Shown: positions 26,556-35,653 of the stretch, piece by piece
Position numbering within the stretch: the first letter of the stretch is position 1
Layout: every line of letters starts with the position of its first letter
Origin: Spiractinospora alimapuensis
Lineage (GTDB): Bacteria; Actinomycetota; Actinomycetes; Streptosporangiales; Streptosporangiaceae
DNA length: 64,000 nt
Assembly (NCBI RefSeq): GCF_018437505.1
Contig: NZ_CP072467.1
Coordinates: 4,674,010 to 4,738,009 of the forward strand
Direction of reading: 5' to 3'
Translations under genes and position numbers: made by a program
Notes under the pieces: generated by a model
Told to the model about the DNA's origin: nothing
Seen by the model: only the letters and a program-made list of their open reading frames with translations
The model's database searches: none

Positions 26556-27317
26556 ATGGGGCTACGTCACCCCCTCTACTGGCTGTACGAACGTCGACTC
26601 GAACGAGAGCTCGACGGCCGCGACATCCCGCGGCACGTCGGCGTCGTCCTGGACGGGAACCGGCGCTGGGCCGGCGTGAACGGGCACGAGGACGTCAACA
26701 CCGGCCATCAGGCCGGTGCGGACAAGATCTTCGAGGTTCTTCGCTGGTGTGACGAGCTCGGGGTGCAGGTCGTGACCCTGTGGCTGTTGTCCACCGACAA
26801 CCTGCACCGCAAACCCGAGGAACTGGACCCGCTGCTGCGCATCATCGAGTCGACGGTGGTCCGGCTCAGCAGCGAGGGGTGGCACGTCAACCCCATGGGC
26901 GCCTTCGACCTCCTCCCTGACTCCACCGCGCGCATTCTCAAGGAGGCGGGCGCCGAGACGTCGGAGAAGCCCGGCCTGATTGTGAACGTCGCAGTCGGGT
27001 ATGGGGGTAGACGTGAGATCGCGGACGCGGTGCGGTCGCTTCTCCTCGCCGAAGCGGGGCGGGGGACGAGCATCGAGGAGCTCGCAGAGCGCCTCGATCT
27101 GGACGACATCGCCGAGCATCTCTACACGCGTGGCCTTCCCGACCCGGATCTGCTCATCCGGACCTCGGGGGAGCAGCGTCTCTCCGGATTCCTGCTCTGG
27201 CAGAGCGCCCACTCGGAGTACTACTTCTGCGAGGTCTTCTGGCCTGCCCTCCGCAGAGTGGACTTCCTACGCGCTCTTCGCTCCTACGGCGCACGCAACC
27301 GGCGCTACGGCGGCTGA
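26556..27317 (+). CDS. uppS: Isoprenyl transferase (cis-prenyltransferase)
   Basis: A 253-residue enzyme that condenses isopentenyl diphosphate in cis onto an allylic diphosphate, for the lipid carrier used in cell-wall synthesis. Conserved region I is VVLDGNRRWA near residue 30, with the catalytic Asp. RTSGEQRLSGFLLWQSAHSEYYF near 207-230 binds the homoallylic substrate. VTLWLLSTDN and VAVGYGGRREI are also present. Chain length (farnesyl, decaprenyl or undecaprenyl) cannot be fixed by eye. AAAGGTG precedes the ATG. PhoH follows on the same strand, a common actinobacterial neighbour. Confidence 0.93.
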   Translation: MGLRHPLYWLYERRLERELDGRDIPRHVGVVLDGNRRWAGVNGHEDVNTGHQAGADKIFEVLRWCDELGVQVVTLWLLSTDNLHRKPEELDPLLRIIESTVVRLSSEGWHVNPMGAFDLLPDSTARILKEAGAETSEKPGLIVNVAVGYGGRREIADAVRSLLLAEAGRGTSIEELAERLDLDDIAEHLYTRGLPDPDLLIRTSGEQRLSGFLLWQSAHSEYYFCEVFWPALRRVDFLRALRSYGARNRRYGG

Positions 27318-27668
27318 ATCGTCGCGCTCGTCCCGCCCCTCAGGGGATCCCGCCACGCGGGGGCCCGAGCGGGAGTCGTCCCTCTCCGAGTCCGCCCATG
27401 CACGGGCGGGGCCGCGAGGGGAACGCCGTGTGGGAAGGACTCGACGGTTCACCGTGCGAGCTCGACAGGCCACCAGGTCTGTTGACGCCACGGGTAGCGT
27501 CGATCTTGGTAACCGGAGCCGTTCCGGTTGCCAGGGAGGCCTCGACTCGGTGAGGGTTCTGTTGGTTCAGGAACTTCACGTAACAGGGCCGGTCCCGGTC
27601 CTGTGGGGCCGCCCGGTCCGTTTAATCCCGCGAGTCAAGGGCGCCGTTCGGTGCCCGGGGGAGAACGA
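27318..27668. other. Intergenic region before phoH
   Basis: About 350 bp with no convincing gene. It contains a TTGACG hexamer near 27481 that could be a -35, and several short GC-rich hairpins. Nothing else was assigned. Confidence 0.3.
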
Positions 27669-29000
27669 GTGGCTAGTGCCTCGACCCACCACCCCGATGT
27701 CGCGTCCCACCGCGGCGTCTACGTGCTCGACACCAGTGTCCTCCTCGCCGACCCAGGCGCGGTGACCCGGTTCGCCGAGCACGAGGTGGTTGTGCCCATC
27801 GTGGTCGTCAGCGAGCTGGAGAGCAAGCGGTATCATCCCGAGCTCGGTTTCTTCGCTCGGGAAGCGCTTCGCCGGTTGGACGACCTTCGCAACGCGAACG
27901 GCTCCCTGGACGCCCCCGTCCCCGTCAACGAGCAGGGGGGAACGCTGCGGGTTGAGCTCAACCACAGCGATCCCAGTGTGCTCCCGGCAGGTTTCCGCGA
28001 GGGTGACAACGACACCCGCATTCTCACGGTGGCGTTGACCCTCTCCAGGGAGCGTGCCCCGGGGGACGGTGATGTCGTTCTGGTGAGCAAGGACCTCCCC
28101 CTGCGGATCAAGGCGTCCTCGGTCGGGCTGCCGGCGGAGGAGTACCGGGCCGAACTCGCCATCGAGCACAGTTGGACCGGGATGGCGGAGTTGGAGGTGA
28201 GCGCCCCAGAAGTCCAGGAGCTCTTCGACAACCGTTCCGTGGACATCGCCGCGGCCCGCGACCTCCCGTGCCACACGGGCGTCGCGTTGGTCTCCGACCG
28301 TGGGAAGGCCCTGGGCCGGGTTCTGCCGGACAAGTCGGTTCGCGTCGTGCGCTCGGACCGTGACGTCTTCGGGATTCGCGGGCGCAGCGCCGAACAGCGG
28401 GTCGCGCTGGACCTCCTCACCGACCCCGATATCGGCATCGTGTCCCTCGGCGGTCGCGCCGGCACCGGGAAGTCCGCACTCGCGCTCTGCGCCGGGCTGG
28501 ACGCCGTGCTGGAACGCCAACTGTTCCGCAAGGTGGTCGTCTTCCGGCCGTTGTACGCCGTCGGTGGCCAGGATCTCGGCTACCTGCCCGGCACCGAGCT
28601 GGAGAAGATGGGCCCCTGGTCGCAGGCCGTGCACGACACTCTGTCGGCGGTCACGACCCAGGACGTCATCGACGAGGTGATGGACCGCGGCATGCTGGAA
28701 GTGCTGCCTCTCACCCACATCCGCGGCCGCTCCCTGCACGACTCCTTCGTCATCGTGGACGAGGCCCAGTCGCTGGAACGCGGGGTGCTGCTGACCGTGC
28801 TGTCACGTCTCGGGGCGAACTCCCGCGTGGTGTTGACCCACGACGTCGCCCAACGGGACAACCTCCGGGTGGGTCGCTACGACGGTGTGGTGGCCGTGGT
28901 CGAGAAGCTGAAGGGACACCCCCTGTTCGCCCACGTCACCCTGACCCGTTCCGAGCGGTCCCCGGTGGCCGCCCTGGTGACCGAGATGCTGGAGGGCTGA
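27669..29000 (+). CDS. PhoH family protein with N-terminal PIN domain (PhoH2/YlaK type)
   Basis: A 443-residue fusion. The N-terminal PIN ribonuclease-like domain (about 10-150) has the acidic residues in [26 protein letters not shown] and EGDNDTRIL. The C-terminal PhoH ATPase domain has Walker A in [13 protein letters not shown] near residue 260 and Walker B in [14 protein letters not shown] near 360, followed by [17 protein letters not shown]-PhoH proteins are RNA helicase/nucleases, often linked to toxin-antitoxin-like roles. GTG 27669 has GGGGGAG six bases upstream; an earlier in-frame start adds only low-complexity sequence. A perfect hairpin follows. Confidence 0.92.
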   Translation: MASASTHHPDVASHRGVYVLDTSVLLADPGAVTRFAEHEVVVPIVVVSELESKRYHPELGFFAREALRRLDDLRNANGSLDAPVPVNEQGGTLRVELNHSDPSVLPAGFREGDNDTRILTVALTLSRERAPGDGDVVLVSKDLPLRIKASSVGLPAEEYRAELAIEHSWTGMAELEVSAPEVQELFDNRSVDIAAARDLPCHTGVALVSDRGKALGRVLPDKSVRVVRSDRDVFGIRGRSAEQRVALDLLTDPDIGIVSLGGRAGTGKSALALCAGLDAVLERQLFRKVVVFRPLYAVGGQDLGYLPGTELEKMGPWSQAVHDTLSAVTTQDVIDEVMDRGMLEVLPLTHIRGRSLHDSFVIVDEAQSLERGVLLTVLSRLGANSRVVLTHDVAQRDNLRVGRYDGVVAVVEKLKGHPLFAHVTLTRSERSPVAALVTEMLEG

Positions 29001-29036
29001 ACCGGAGCTGAACCTGGCTGAGGCCGGAATTCGTCT

Positions 29037-29071
29037 AAGCGGCCCCGCGCGCCTGGCGCGCGGGGCCGCTT
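29037..29071 (+). terminator. Terminator hairpin of the phoH gene
   Basis: A perfect 16-bp stem (29037-29052 with 29056-29071) and a three-base loop. Confidence 0.8.
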
Positions 29072-29211
29072 CATGCCTTCTGACCTGCGTGAATGGCAAT
29101 CGATGGCGATGTGGGCTTCGCCACCCCGGTCCCCTCTTGTCTTCGTGGTGAGCACGCACGCCCGCATGGGGCGGACATCGCGCATCATGCCCCTGACCTG
29201 CACGTTAACCC

Positions 29212-29284
29212 TGTGATTTACGTTACGGCGATATTGGTGTTACTTGTCCGTGACCGTCAGGCAGTGTGGGGAGCTGTTAGGTAA
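29212..29284 (+). promoter_or_regulatory. Control region of the first transglycosylase gene, with CRP-like site
   Basis: TGTGATTTACGTTACG (29212-29227) resembles a CRP/GlxR-type site with one strong half. Block CCGTGAC-N2-TCAGGCAGT follows. TTAGGTAA at 29277-29284 is a plausible -10 region. The same elements with identical spacing lie upstream of the paralogous gene. A leader of about 190 nt then precedes the TTG start. Confidence 0.5.
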
Positions 29285-29476
29285 TGCGATCCCCAAGCGC
29301 CGCCAGGAGTTTTCCCAGTACGGGAGCGGCCGGGCGCATGCACCCTCCGGTTCATCGGCCAGCGGTTTTCTGAGATGTCGAGCCGGATCAGGCGTTGCGA
29401 CAGTGCGTAGCAGGGGCGGGGATTCTCATCCGATCACACGCGATCGCTGGCGTGTGACTGGCGGAAGGTAATACTT

Positions 29477-30196
29477 TTGCTTCTCAGTCGTATTCCGCGT
29501 GGCATGGCGGCCGCCGCTGGCGCCGCCGCCGTCGTCGCCGGTACCACGTTCGGTGTCGCGGCCTTCGCTGACAGCGGGCCGGAGCCCACCGCGGCCGTCA
29601 ACGAGGCCGCCGTTCCTGAGCAGGGTTCGTTCGTCGCCGACGCCGACAACGGAAACGAGGGGCAGGCCGACGAGGCCCGCACCCAGGCGGAGGACGCGCG
29701 CGCCGAGGCGGCCGACGCGGCCACCTCTGGCGCCGACGCGTCGGTCAGCCAGAAGGAGGAGAAGGAAGACCCCGAACCGCAGGCCGAGCAGGCCAGTAGC
29801 AGCGGCAGCGGCGGCGGGAGCAGCAGTAGCAGTGGCGGCGGTGAGAGCAGCAGCAGCGGTAGCAGTGGCGGCGGTGGCGGAAGCTCCGCTCCCAGCGGAT
29901 CGCCGCGCGACATCGCCCGCGGCATGCTCGGCGACTACGGCTGGGGCGGCGACCAGTTCTCCTGCCTGGACAACCTCTGGGAGAAGGAGAGCAACTGGGA
30001 CCCGTCCGCGCAGAACCCGAGCTCGGGCGCGTACGGAATCCCGCAGTCGCTCCCGGGTGACAAGATGGCCAGCGCTGGTTCCGACTGGCAGACCAACCCC
30101 GCGACCCAGATCGAGTGGGGACTCGGCTACATCAAGGACCGGTACGGCAGCCCGTGTGGCGCGTGGTCGCACTCACAGGCGAACAACTGGTACTGA
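29477..30196 (+). CDS. Secreted transglycosylase-like protein with Ser/Gly linker
   Basis: An exported protein of 239 residues, start TTG 29477 with GGAAGG ten bases upstream. The signal peptide runs to about AAFA-DSGPE. An Ala/Glu/Asp-rich stretch and a Ser/Gly linker (about residues 100-137) follow. The C-terminal domain of about 95 residues is lytic-transglycosylase-like, with the probable catalytic Glu in LWEKESNW, then NPSSGAYGIPQ and NPATQIEWGLGYIKDRYG. It would cut peptidoglycan glycan strands outside the membrane. The paralogue directly downstream shares the signal sequence and catalytic domain but has a different linker. Confidence 0.88.
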   Translation: MLLSRIPRGMAAAAGAAAVVAGTTFGVAAFADSGPEPTAAVNEAAVPEQGSFVADADNGNEGQADEARTQAEDARAEAADAATSGADASVSQKEEKEDPEPQAEQASSSGSGGGSSSSSGGGESSSSGSSGGGGGSSAPSGSPRDIARGMLGDYGWGGDQFSCLDNLWEKESNWDPSAQNPSSGAYGIPQSLPGDKMASAGSDWQTNPATQIEWGLGYIKDRYGSPCGAWSHSQANNWY

Positions 30197-30270
30197 GCAC
30201 CTTCGACTAGCGCAGCGGTGTGTGCGTGTGGACGGACGACGGATGAGGTCAGTGATCCGCGTGAGGGTAA

Positions 30271-30343
30271 TGTGATTTACTTCATACGGATTTGACTGTG
30301 ACTCGGCCGTGACTTTCAGGCAGTCTTGTCCACTGTTAGGTAA
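30271..30343 (+). promoter_or_regulatory. Control region of the second transglycosylase gene, with CRP-like site
   Basis: TGTGATTTACTTCATA (30271-30286) has both half-sites of a CRP-like motif (TGTGA and TCATA). CCGTGAC-N2-TCAGGCAGT and TTAGGTAA (30336-30343) follow, at exactly the same 65-bp offset as in the upstream copy. The TTG start lies about 170 nt further on. Confidence 0.55.
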
Positions 30344-30511
30344 AGGCCTGGAGCGTCAACGATCATCCCTTCGCATCGTTCGAACGCCCCGGTCTTCGTC
30401 CGGCTCGATGTTGAGCGGAGCGATCCGCGCCGAGCTAACTCCATGTTCGAAGGCCGTACGGGTCGATCCGTCCATACGCACACCACCTGCGTGACTGCGA
30501 AAGGTGCATTC

Positions 30512-31150
30512 TTGCTACTCAACCGGATCCCGCATCGGGTCGCCGCGGCAGCGGGCGCCGCGACCGTGGTGGCGGGCGTGGCGTTCGGCGCCGCGGCATT
30601 CGCGGATAGTGGCCCAGAGCCCGCCGAGGTGGCGGATGCCGCTCCCGAAGCAGAGGACATGCAGTTCTTCGCCATGGGGGAGGACCTCACCCCGGAGGAG
30701 CTGGAAACCCTGCTCTCCCAAGCCCAGGAGAGCCGTGAGAGCGCCCTTGACGGCGCGGTGACGGCGACCTCGGGCTCGGTCGAGGAAGAGGAGGAAGAAG
30801 AAGAGGAGGAGGAAGAGGAGGACAGCGAGGAAGCTGCCTCGGTCCCCTCCGGCTCCGCTCGGGAGATCGCCCAGGGCATGCTCGGCGACTTCGGCTGGGG
30901 CAACGACCAGTTCTCCTGCCTGGACAACCTCTGGGAGAAGGAGAGCAACTGGAACCACACGGCGCAGAACCCCAGCTCCGGCGCCTACGGCATCCCCCAG
31001 GCCCTGCCCGGCAGCAAGATGGCCAGCGCTGGTTCCGACTGGCAGACCAACCCCGCCACCCAGATCCAGTGGGGTCTCGGCTACATCGATGACCGCTACG
31101 GCAGCCCGTGTGGCGCCTGGTCGCACTCACAGGCGAACAACTGGTACTGA
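30512..31150 (+). CDS. Secreted transglycosylase-like protein with polyglutamate linker
   Basis: Paralogue of the preceding gene, 212 residues. TTG 30512 is chosen because GAAAGG lies upstream and the product then begins LLLNRIPHR, matching the sister protein (LLSRIPRG); an ATG 69 bases earlier is the alternative. Signal peptide to about AAFA-DSGPE. The linker contains a run of 13 Glu residues at about 90-103. The catalytic domain is nearly the same as its sister (LWEKESNW, NPSSGAYGIPQALPG, GAWSHSQANNWY). A 14-bp hairpin and T-rich tail end the unit. Confidence 0.87.
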   Translation: MLLNRIPHRVAAAAGAATVVAGVAFGAAAFADSGPEPAEVADAAPEAEDMQFFAMGEDLTPEELETLLSQAQESRESALDGAVTATSGSVEEEEEEEEEEEEEDSEEAASVPSGSAREIAQGMLGDFGWGNDQFSCLDNLWEKESNWNHTAQNPSSGAYGIPQALPGSKMASAGSDWQTNPATQIQWGLGYIDDRYGSPCGAWSHSQANNWY

Positions 31151-31172
31151 CGGCCACCAGAAGTGCCGCACC

Positions 31173-31204
31173 GAGGCCGCGAATCCCGAGGGATTCGCGG
31201 CCTC
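31173..31204 (+). terminator. Terminator hairpin with T-rich tail
   Basis: GAGGCCGCGAATCC pairs with GGATTCGCGGCCTC around CGAG and is followed by CTTTGATT. Confidence 0.8.
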
Positions 31205-31282
31205 CTTTGATTGACGCCCCTCATTCCGGACGTCGAATGTCAGACACTGAGGGAGACACGGTGCGCGGAGTGGAGGAGTGCG

Positions 31283-31990
31283 GTGGGCGTTCCACGGATC
31301 AGCGGGGGTTGCGTCGTGGTGGCGGCGGGGTTGATGGCCACGGTCAGTGTGCCGGCCTCGGCGGAAGAGCTGCCCTACGGCCCAGCCTGGGGCTCCTGTG
31401 GCTCGATGACAGTGGAGGTGGGCCTCTCCGCGCACTACTACGCGTTCCCAACCGGCGACGCGGAACAACCACACCTGTCCGCGAGCGTGACCGCTCAAGG
31501 TGAGGGGCAGGCGCCACCCGGAACACGCACGGGTGTTCGTGGCCAGGCCCTCGTCGAGATCGTGGAGAGACCACAGGGTTCCGCACCGCCGGAGACGGCG
31601 GAGCCGGAGGCCGAACTGACGGTACCCATGGAAGGAGACGGCACGTCGAACAGTGAGGGCGAGCTCCTCATACGGCTCTGGGGGGATGAAACGCTCCCAC
31701 GATCCGAGTGGGATCCAGCCGCGCCCGCCTACGAGGCCCGACTGGTGGGGTTCGAGCTGGAGCGGCCCGCACTGGAGTGCTCGATGCCGGAGACCCGCAC
31801 CGGTCCGATCGGCGTGGGACCGAACATGTACCCAACACCCACAGAGGCGGCGCAGGACGCGGGCCGCGGCCAGGACATGGACGCCGACCTGGCGATCGTG
31901 TTGGTCGCCGGGTCGGTCACCGTGGGCGCGACGGCCCTCGCGTGGTTCCTGGTGCGCACCCGTCGACGAGGGGCCGGCCGTTCGCGGTGA
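31283..31990 (+). CDS. Exported, C-terminally anchored hypothetical protein
   Basis: About 235 residues. GTG 31283 (GGAGGAG upstream) gives a signal peptide ending near VPASA-EELPY. The middle is an acidic domain of about 150 residues with only two Cys and no motif I know. A transmembrane helix at about residues 203-225 is followed by an Arg-rich cytoplasmic tail (RTRRRGAGRSR). The topology is that of a surface-exposed, membrane-anchored protein. It lies between the secreted transglycosylases and the two convergent receptor kinases. Confidence 0.65.
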   Translation: MGVPRISGGCVVVAAGLMATVSVPASAEELPYGPAWGSCGSMTVEVGLSAHYYAFPTGDAEQPHLSASVTAQGEGQAPPGTRTGVRGQALVEIVERPQGSAPPETAEPEAELTVPMEGDGTSNSEGELLIRLWGDETLPRSEWDPAAPAYEARLVGFELERPALECSMPETRTGPIGVGPNMYPTPTEAAQDAGRGQDMDADLAIVLVAGSVTVGATALAWFLVRTRRRGAGRSR

Positions 31991-32020
31991 GCCGGGTCAT
32001 GCCGACCGACAGGCCCTTCG

Positions 32021-33891
32021 TCAGGCGTCCAACTCGCTCGCGACGAACGTCTCCAGGGCACGATCGATGGCGTCCTGGTACTCCCGCTCCATGGACCGTG
32101 GGCCGTTCCACCACATGAAGTAGGCGTTGTAGTCGTGGTCGTGTACCTGCCACCACCGGACGAACCGCTCCGCCTCGTCGAGACCCTCGTCGACCATCTC
32201 GGGGACGGTGATGGTGTAGGTGGCCTCCCAGACGACCGTGTCCCAACTGTCGGGGAAGTTGGGGAGTTCGTCGGTCTGCTCGAGCCGGACCTGCTGGAAC
32301 TCCAGGGCGTCCCCGGCGATGTCGTCCTCGATGGACTGGATGTACTCCTCGGCGGAGAACTCCAGGCCCTCGACGTCGTAGGACGACTGGTTCATGGCCG
32401 CGACGGCGAAGGACAGACCGTGGCTCGCGGTCGGGTGGGAGAACTCCGCGCCGTATTCGGTGACGTTGTCCAGGCTCACCGACCACTCCTCGGGGTGGTC
32501 GACCTGGAGCATGTCGTCCTCCCAGGAGGCGAAGCCGTCGTTGGAGCCGCCCCAGGGCACTATGACGAGCGCCGAGACGACGACGAGGACCACGGCGACC
32601 GCTCCACCCCCCATCAGCAGTACGGTGCGCCGCCGGCTGTTCGACGGGCCCGTTCCACTGCCCCCTGTTGACCGCACGGGCTCGGGGGCGTGCGGTCGGG
32701 GCGCGGAAGCGGGGTAGCCGTGTGGGGCTCCCAGACGTCCGGGAGGCCCCTGGGGTGGCGGCACTGGCGGTCCGCCGGCCTGGAGGTGGCCGTTGGGCCC
32801 GTGCGGTCCCCTCGCCCCGTGTGGAACGGGCATGCCGGGCGGTCCGGCCGGGGCCAGCGGCCCGTGCGGTCCCTGCGGCCCGGAGGGGTGTCCGGGCGGC
32901 GTGCCGTGCCACGCGGCGTGTGCGCCAGAGGGTGCGCCCGTGGGTCGGCCACCGCCGCCGGGAGGCCCCGGAAACGGCTCGGGCGGCGCCTGTGGACCGG
33001 ATGGGCCCACGGTCGGCGGGCCGGGGGGCCGGAGTCCCGCCGACGGCGTAGTGGCCGTGCTCGGCTCCCCGCCTCGCGAGTTGGACAGCATCTCCCGTGC
33101 TCCGGAGGCCGACAACCTCCGCTCCGGCGCACGGTCCAGCAGTCCGACGATGACGTTCGTCAGCTCGCCGGCGTCGGGGGGCGGGATCTGGCTGGAGATC
33201 ACGGCCCCGACCGTCGCGGCCATCGTGTCCCGCCGGAACGGAGTGCCCCCGGTCGTGGCCGCGTACAACGTCACGCCCAGGCTCCAGAGGTCCGACGCGG
33301 GACCGACCTCACTCGCCTCGAACCTTTCCGGTGCGATGTACTCCGGCGAGCCGAGGATCCCGGTCCGGGTGATCGCCGAGTCTCCTTCGATCGTGGCGAT
33401 CCCGAAGTCGGTGAGAAGGACGCGTCCGTCGTCGGCGAGCATCACGTTGCCCGGCTTGACGTCGCGGTGCAGGATCCCCGCCTTGTGCGCGGTGTCCAGC
33501 GCGTCTAGCAGCCCCTCGGCCACCGGAGTCGCGGCGGCCGCCGACAGCGGCCCGTCGGCGCTCATGACCTGCTGCAGGGAGCGGCCCCGCACGAGCTGCA
33601 TGACGACCCACGGTGCGGAGTCGACCTCGAAGACGTCGTAGAGGGTCACCACGTTGGGGTGGTCGGCCAGCCGGGCGGCGGTGCGCGACTCTCGGCGGAG
33701 CCGGGCCCGCGCGTCCGCGGCCTCCTGGTCACTCAGCTCGTCGGGGAGCAGGACCTCCTTGAGCGCACCTCCCGCTCCAGCTCGGTGTCCCAACCGCGCC
33801 AGACGACGCCCATCCCGCCGCGGCCCAGTTCGCCCTGGAGCACATAGCGTCCCGCGACGGTTCTGTTCTCGGGGGTCGGCTGCTCGACCAT
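32021..33891 (-). pseudogene. Receptor Ser/Thr protein kinase, split by an apparent one-base deletion
   Basis: PknB-like membrane kinase. From ATG 33891 the product reads MVEQPTPENRTVAGRYVLQG with the Gly loop LGRGGMGVVWRG, then leaves frame at EREV. The remainder, in the next frame, starts at ALKEVLLP and contains the catalytic loop LHRDVKPGNVM, LLTDFGIAT and SPEYIAPERF. A long Pro/Gly-rich linker, one transmembrane helix (TVLLMGGGAVAVVLV) and an external domain of about 165 residues follow. One missing base at about 33766-33767 (GAGGTGCGC for GAGGTGGCGC) hits exactly the catalytic Lys segment. Restoring it gives about 623 residues. The next kinase upstream is a paralogue and is intact. Confidence 0.88.
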
Positions 33892-33976
33892 CTCCGGCAC
33901 CCTTCTTCTGCTGCGGCGCGGTTCACGCCAGTGGGGGTTGGGGCAGTACGCGGCGTCAGCGGGGGGTCAGGCCTGG

Positions 33977-35653
33977 TCACCGCGCATGGAAACTCTCCAG
34001 GGTGTAGTCGATGATGTCCCGGTAGTAATCGCGTTCGTCGAGGGGACCGGTCCACTGGATCCAGTAGGCGGTGCCGTCGGGCGCGTGCGACTGCAGCGCG
34101 ACCCGGAACCGCTCGTCATGGTCCAGGTTCTCCGCGTGGCGCTGCTCTCGGGTGACGTCGTGCGTGCTCTCCCAGTACACGGTGTCCCACTCGTCGGGGA
34201 AGTTGTGGTCCTCGGCCGCTGTGAGCTCCAGCCGTTCGTAGTCGCTGAAGTCCTCGGCGACGTACCCCTCCTGCAGGACGACTTCCTCGATCGCGTCGTC
34301 GTGTGTGGGTTGGTACCAGGAGATGGTGAAGTCGATGAGCCGGTCGTTCTCCCGGGGGTGGAAGACCGCGACGTAGTCCTCGGAGTCCTGGGTGACCAGC
34401 CAGTCCTGCGGATACTCGACCCCGATCGTGTCGTCGGACCAGTTGCGGTACTCCGTCGACGCCGGACGCGCGGCGAGGAAGTAGATCGCCACGCCGGCCA
34501 GCAGCACCAATGCCAGGGCGCCACCACCGATCCCCAGGAAGAGCCGCTTCCGGGACGGTGACGAACCGGTGGCCGCCGCGTTGGGGACGCGGGGGTCGGA
34601 GTACTGGGCGTAGGGCGGGGGCGTCGTCTGGGCCACCGGGGAAGGTGTCGTCCAGCCGCCCGGTCCCATCGGTGAGGGCCCGGCCGGCACTCCCAATCCG
34701 GGAGGAGTGGGCGGCACTGGAGGCCCGGGCGGCCCCTGGGGAGCCTGTCCGGGCATCCCACCACTGACGGCGATCCCCGGACCCGTCGGGTGGGTCGGGG
34801 TGTGGGTGGCCTGTGGCCCGCTCGGATGCGGCTGCGGGTTGGTGATCATGTCCTTCGCGGCGGCGGCCGTGAGCCGCTGGGCCGGGTCGCGCTCGAGCAG
34901 GCCCATGATCGCCGCGGTGAGGTGGCCCGCGGGGGGCGGCTGGATCGGGCTGGAGACGACGGCGCCGATCGTGGCGGGCAGCGTCTCCCGCCGGAAGGGT
35001 GTGCCTCCGGTCGCGGCCGCGTACAGCGTGACTCCGAGGCTCCACAGGTCCGAGGCGGCGCCCACGTCCTTGCCCTCGAACCGCTCCGGCGCCATGTACT
35101 CCGGGGACCCGGCGAGCACGCCCGTGCGGGTGATGCTGGTGTCCCCCTCGAGCGTGGCGATACCGAAGTCGGTGAGCAGGGCGTGACCGTCGTCGGCCAG
35201 CATGACGTTGCCCGGCTTCACGTCGCGGTGCAGGACGCCCTTGCCGTGGGCTTCGTGCAGGGCGTCCAGGATCTCGGTGGCGATACTGGTGAGTCGTTCC
35301 GGTGGGAGGGGGCCGCTGTCGCGGAGCACCTCCTCCAGGGAACGCCCCGACACGAGCTGCATGACGACCCAGGGGTTGCCCTCGAAGTCGAAGACGTCGT
35401 GCAGGGTGATCACGTTGGGGTGGTCGGCGAGCCGCGCCGCCGAGCGTGACTCCCGGCGCACCCGCTCGTGCGCCTCCGCCCGCTCGTCCTCGCTCATGTC
35501 CCGGGGGAGCTGGACCTGCTTGACCGCCACCTCCCGGTCCAACAGGGTGTCGCGTCCACGCCAGACGACGCCCATCCCACCGCGCCCGAGCTCCGCCACG
35601 AGCTGGTAGCGGTCCGCGACGATCCTTCCGCCCTCGTCCAGCGGCGCGACCAT
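33977..35653 (-). CDS. Receptor Ser/Thr protein kinase
   Basis: PknB-like membrane kinase of 558 residues. The kinase domain spans about 15-275, with the Gly loop LGRGGMGVVWRG, Lys in REVAVKQV, the catalytic loop LHRDVKPGNVM, LLTDFGIATLEG and SPEYMAPERF. A Pro/Gly-rich cytoplasmic linker follows. One transmembrane helix lies near 380-405. The external domain of about 150 residues opens with NWSDDTIGVEYPQDW and has no PASTA repeats. The same external domain occurs in the neighbouring kinase, where the opening reads SWEDDMLQVDHPEEW. AAAGGG precedes the ATG. The ligand is unknown. Confidence 0.92.
   Translation of the reverse strand: MVAPLDEGGRIVADRYQLVAELGRGGMGVVWRGRDTLLDREVAVKQVQLPRDMSEDERAEAHERVRRESRSAARLADHPNVITLHDVFDFEGNPWVVMQLVSGRSLEEVLRDSGPLPPERLTSIATEILDALHEAHGKGVLHRDVKPGNVMLADDGHALLTDFGIATLEGDTSITRTGVLAGSPEYMAPERFEGKDVGAASDLWSLGVTLYAAATGGTPFRRETLPATIGAVVSSPIQPPPAGHLTAAIMGLLERDPAQRLTAAAAKDMITNPQPHPSGPQATHTPTHPTGPGIAVSGGMPGQAPQGPPGPPVPPTPPGLGVPAGPSPMGPGGWTTPSPVAQTTPPPYAQYSDPRVPNAAATGSSPSRKRLFLGIGGGALALVLLAGVAIYFLAARPASTEYRNWSDDTIGVEYPQDWLVTQDSEDYVAVFHPRENDRLIDFTISWYQPTHDDAIEEVVLQEGYVAEDFSDYERLELTAAEDHNFPDEWDTVYWESTHDVTREQRHAENLDHDERFRVALQSHAPDGTAYWIQWTGPLDERDYYRDIIDYTLESFHAR

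Noticed and set aside
29285-29476. A c-di-AMP riboswitch in the leader of the first transglycosylase gene
   Set aside because: Actinobacterial rpf genes often carry one, but the conserved GGGTGAATC and CCGAATCCGTCAGC blocks are absent here and in the paralogous leader.
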